Shown here: piece by piece, positions 61,970-64,000 of the stretch
Position numbering within the stretch: position 1 is the first letter of the stretch
Layout: each line of letters begins with the position of its first letter
DNA from: Neisseria brasiliensis
GTDB lineage: Bacteria > Pseudomonadota > Gammaproteobacteria > Burkholderiales > Neisseriaceae
Length of the DNA: 64,000 nucleotides
Assembly: GCF_009671065.1 (NCBI RefSeq)
Contig: NZ_CP046027.1
Span: forward strand, 2,046,001-2,110,000
Direction: 5' to 3'
Position numbers and translations under genes: made by a program
Notes under the pieces: model-generated
What the model saw: only the letters and a program-made list of their open reading frames with translations
Told to the model about the DNA's origin: nothing
Databases searched by the model: none

Positions 61970-64000
61970 ATGTTGAAACGAAATTTGTCCGCCGAGCCGG
62001 TGAAATCTATGCCTAAACCATCAGCCGCCAATGCGTCGCAATCAGATTCTATCTTGCGACTGTTGGTGGTTTTTGTGCTGATTTTAATTTTTTTCGCACT
62101 ATTATTGGCACGCTTTGTTTATCTGCAAGTAGTGCGCCATGATGACTTTACCGGTCGGGCATCTACCAACCGCATCACCATCATTCCCAAACCGCCCATT
62201 CGCGGTGAAATTGTTGATGTCAATGGCGTACCTTTAGCGAAAAATTATCCGGTGTTCTCATTGGAAGTGATTCCAAGTGAAATTGAAGGCAAGATGGATG
62301 ATTTAATCGAAGCCTTAAGGCAGTATGTCAACATCAGCGAAACGGATTTGAAACGTTTCAAAAAATACCGCGAAACTTATCGTAAATACGAAAATATTCC
62401 GCTCAAATTAAAGCTGACGGATGAAGAAGCTGCCAAGTTGGCCGTGCATTTGCATGAGTTTAAAGGGGTTGAAGTCAATTCGCGTACTTTCCGTTCTTAC
62501 CCTTATGGCGCGTTAACTTCACATTTTGTCGGTTATATCGGTCGTATCAGCGATCGAGACCAAGAAAAGCTAAAAGAAGAAGACTTGACCGCCCTGTATC
62601 GCGGCAGCACCCACATCGGCAAATCTGGTTTGGAAAATTATTATGAACACCAGCTGCATGGTGTGCCGGGTTATCAAGAAGTAGAAAAAGATGCCTATGG
62701 CAATATCGTCAAAGTGTTGAAAGATGTGCCGCCTAAAATGGGGCAAACTTTGCGCTTAGGCATGGATATCCGCATGCAGCTTGAAGCCGATCGTATTTTA
62801 GGCGGCAAGCGTGGCGCTGTGGTGGCGATTAATCCGCAAAACGGTAATGTTTTAGCGTTTGTTTCCAAACCCTCTTTTGACCCGAATTTGTTTATCGATG
62901 GCATTGATACGGAGACATGGAAGTCGCTGAATGAAGATTGGCAGCGCCCGTTAATCAATCGTGTGACGCAAGGTCTTTATCCGCCGGGCTCGACGTTTAA
63001 ACCTTTTATCGGTATGGCTTTTTTGGAAAGCGGTAAGCTGACCCAATCGACAGTATTACCTGCGCCGGGTGCGTGGAGCATTCCCGGTAGCCGACATTTA
63101 TTCCGCGATGCGGTGCGCAGCGGTCATGGTTCGGCAAATTTGAGCCGAGCGATTCAGGTTTCATCAGATACCTTCTTTTATCGTGCCGGCTATGAATTGG
63201 GCATTGATAAAACACATCCTTATCTGGCTGAGTTTGGTTTAGGTGCGCAAACCGGTATCGATTTACCGAATGAATACCGCGGCATCCTGCCAAGCCGTGA
63301 ATGGAAAGCAAAACGTTTTGCTAAAGCCAAATCGCCATCGGCGCGCGAATGGATGCCGGGGGAAATGGTGTCGGTGAGTGTGGGGCAGGGGTATAACGCT
63401 TATACCCCTTTACAGATGGCGCATGCCACGGCCTCTTTGGCTAATGATGGCGTGGTTTACCGCCCGCATTTGGTTAGAGAAATTTTGAATTACAACAATC
63501 GGGAAATCACCAAAATCAATCCAGTTCCTGAACGCACCATTCCATTTAAGCACGATAATTTTGAATACATCAAAAATGCGATGGTGAAAGTATTGAAACC
63601 GGGCGGCACAGGCCATCGCATCGGTGCAGGCTTGGCCTATCCCATGGGCGGTAAAACCGGTACCGCACAAGTGGTGCAAATTCAGCAGGGTAAATCCTAT
63701 AATGCGGCCGCTTTGCGCGAGCAGCATCGCGACCACGCATGGTTTATTTCGTTTGCGCCGGTGAATAAACCGGAAATCGCCATTGCGGTATTGCTGGAAA
63801 ACGGTGGTTGGGGTGCGAATGCAGCACCATTGGCGCGCAGTTTAACCGATTTTTATATGCTGAACGTGAAACAAAATCAGTTTCCGCCTGAATCTGAAGC
63901 ATGGGTCAAACAGGCAACAATTGGTGTGCAACAAGCCAAACCGGTTCCCCCTTCGATTTTTCAGACGGCCTATCAACATTCTGTAACCTCACAACCGACA
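61970..64000 (+). CDS. mrdA: Penicillin-binding protein 2 (MrdA), 3' end outside window
   Basis: Elongation-specific transpeptidase; 677 codons are seen and the frame is still open at the window end. N-terminal membrane helix (about 29-52), dimerisation domain with IIPKPPIRGEIVDVNGVPLAKNYP, then the transpeptidase domain with S341-T-F-K344 (PPGSTFKPF), the SSD of QVSSDTFF and K562-T-G564. A DUS reverse copy (63959-63970) lies in the C-terminal coding region. It completes the mreBCD-mrdA unit; rodA is expected next. Start 4 bp after mreD. Confidence 0.95.
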   Translation, partial: MLKRNLSAEPVKSMPKPSAANASQSDSILRLLVVFVLILIFFALLLARFVYLQVVRHDDFTGRASTNRITIIPKPPIRGEIVDVNGVPLAKNYPVFSLEVIPSEIEGKMDDLIEALRQYVNISETDLKRFKKYRETYRKYENIPLKLKLTDEEAAKLAVHLHEFKGVEVNSRTFRSYPYGALTSHFVGYIGRISDRDQEKLKEEDLTALYRGSTHIGKSGLENYYEHQLHGVPGYQEVEKDAYGNIVKVLKDVPPKMGQTLRLGMDIRMQLEADRILGGKRGAVVAINPQNGNVLAFVSKPSFDPNLFIDGIDTETWKSLNEDWQRPLINRVTQGLYPPGSTFKPFIGMAFLESGKLTQSTVLPAPGAWSIPGSRHLFRDAVRSGHGSANLSRAIQVSSDTFFYRAGYELGIDKTHPYLAEFGLGAQTGIDLPNEYRGILPSREWKAKRFAKAKSPSAREWMPGEMVSVSVGQGYNAYTPLQMAHATASLANDGVVYRPHLVREILNYNNREITKINPVPERTIPFKHDNFEYIKNAMVKVLKPGGTGHRIGAGLAYPMGGKTGTAQVVQIQQGKSYNAAALREQHRDHAWFISFAPVNKPEIAIAVLLENGGWGANAAPLARSLTDFYMLNVKQNQFPPESEAWVKQATIGVQQAKPVPPSIFQTAYQHSVTSQPT

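Noticed and set aside
1..64000. CRISPR array, tRNA or rRNA genes, integrated prophage
   Set aside because: No regularly spaced repeats, no cloverleaf-type tail or rRNA segments and no phage gene cluster were seen on reading both strands.

Overview
The window is a chromosomal segment of a Neisseria species. The 12-base DNA uptake sequence AGGCCGTCTGAA (the AG-DUS dialect) is scattered throughout, mostly as inverted pairs after genes, and the genes themselves are neisserial in sequence and order (dnaB followed by the pilHIJKX minor-pilin cluster; ratA-rnfH; gatC-gatA-gatB; mreBCD-mrdA). Only one canonical ATGCCGTCTGAA was noticed (50231), so this is probably a commensal or animal-associated Neisseria rather than a gonococcus or meningococcus. 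The species cannot be fixed from the sequence alone. No rRNA, tRNA or CRISPR array was found.

Layout. 1-1100: the 3' part of an IS200/IS605-type tnpB with its right-end hairpins and a probable omegaRNA. 1.1-2.9 kb: prs and rplY. 3.1-8.8 kb (minus): dnaB and the minor-pilin operon pilH-I-J-K-X, with pilJ split by a complete 878-bp IS481-family element that has a 7-bp target duplication. 9-11.2 kb: sodB, a lipoprotein pair and aqpZ. 11.5-14.3 kb: uvrB, then a REP-associated tyrosine transposase between two 90-bp REP pairs. 14.4-20.7 kb: a PBP5-type carboxypeptidase, ilvA, ung, a YihD-like protein, a hypothetical protein and trpS. 21-25.2 kb: clpB, a hypothetical protein and a frameshifted PheC-like binding protein. 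25.2-33.6 kb: SPFH/NfeD pair, LysE exporter, lipoprotein, Tas-like reductase, MarR regulator, Ppx/GppA, lytic transglycosylase and an MFS transporter. 33.6-42.9 kb: ssb, greA with an attenuator-like leader, IS1016 at the greA stop codon, yhbY/rlmE/ftsH, ratA/rnfH, pth, VanZ-like and pepP. 43-48.3 kb: SGNH hydrolase, copA, copZ, sotB-like transporter and three copies of a small inverted-repeat element. 48.3-53.6 kb: hom, an Mth938-like protein, glnD and an XRE regulator. 53.7-53.85 kb: an intergenic small RNA with a textbook FNR-dependent promoter. 54-59.3 kb: ferredoxin reductase-like flavoprotein and gatB/DUF535/gatA/gatC. 59.5-64 kb: mreB-mreC-mreD-mrdA, the last running off the window.

How things work together. 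Most genes are core housekeeping: nucleotide synthesis, translation quality control, DNA repair and replication, and cell-shape machinery. The main regulatory signals are a pair of CueR/MerR-type promoters with 19-bp spacers in front of copA and copZ, an FNR box plus perfect -10 driving a roughly 115-nt RNA that ends in a strong terminator (probably the neisserial AniS/FnrS RNA), and an extended -10 promoter followed by a strong terminator hairpin upstream of greA. The damage is also informative: pilJ is interrupted, so type IV pilus assembly and DNA uptake may be lost in this strain despite the abundance of uptake sequences, and the pheC-like gene carries a one-base frameshift.
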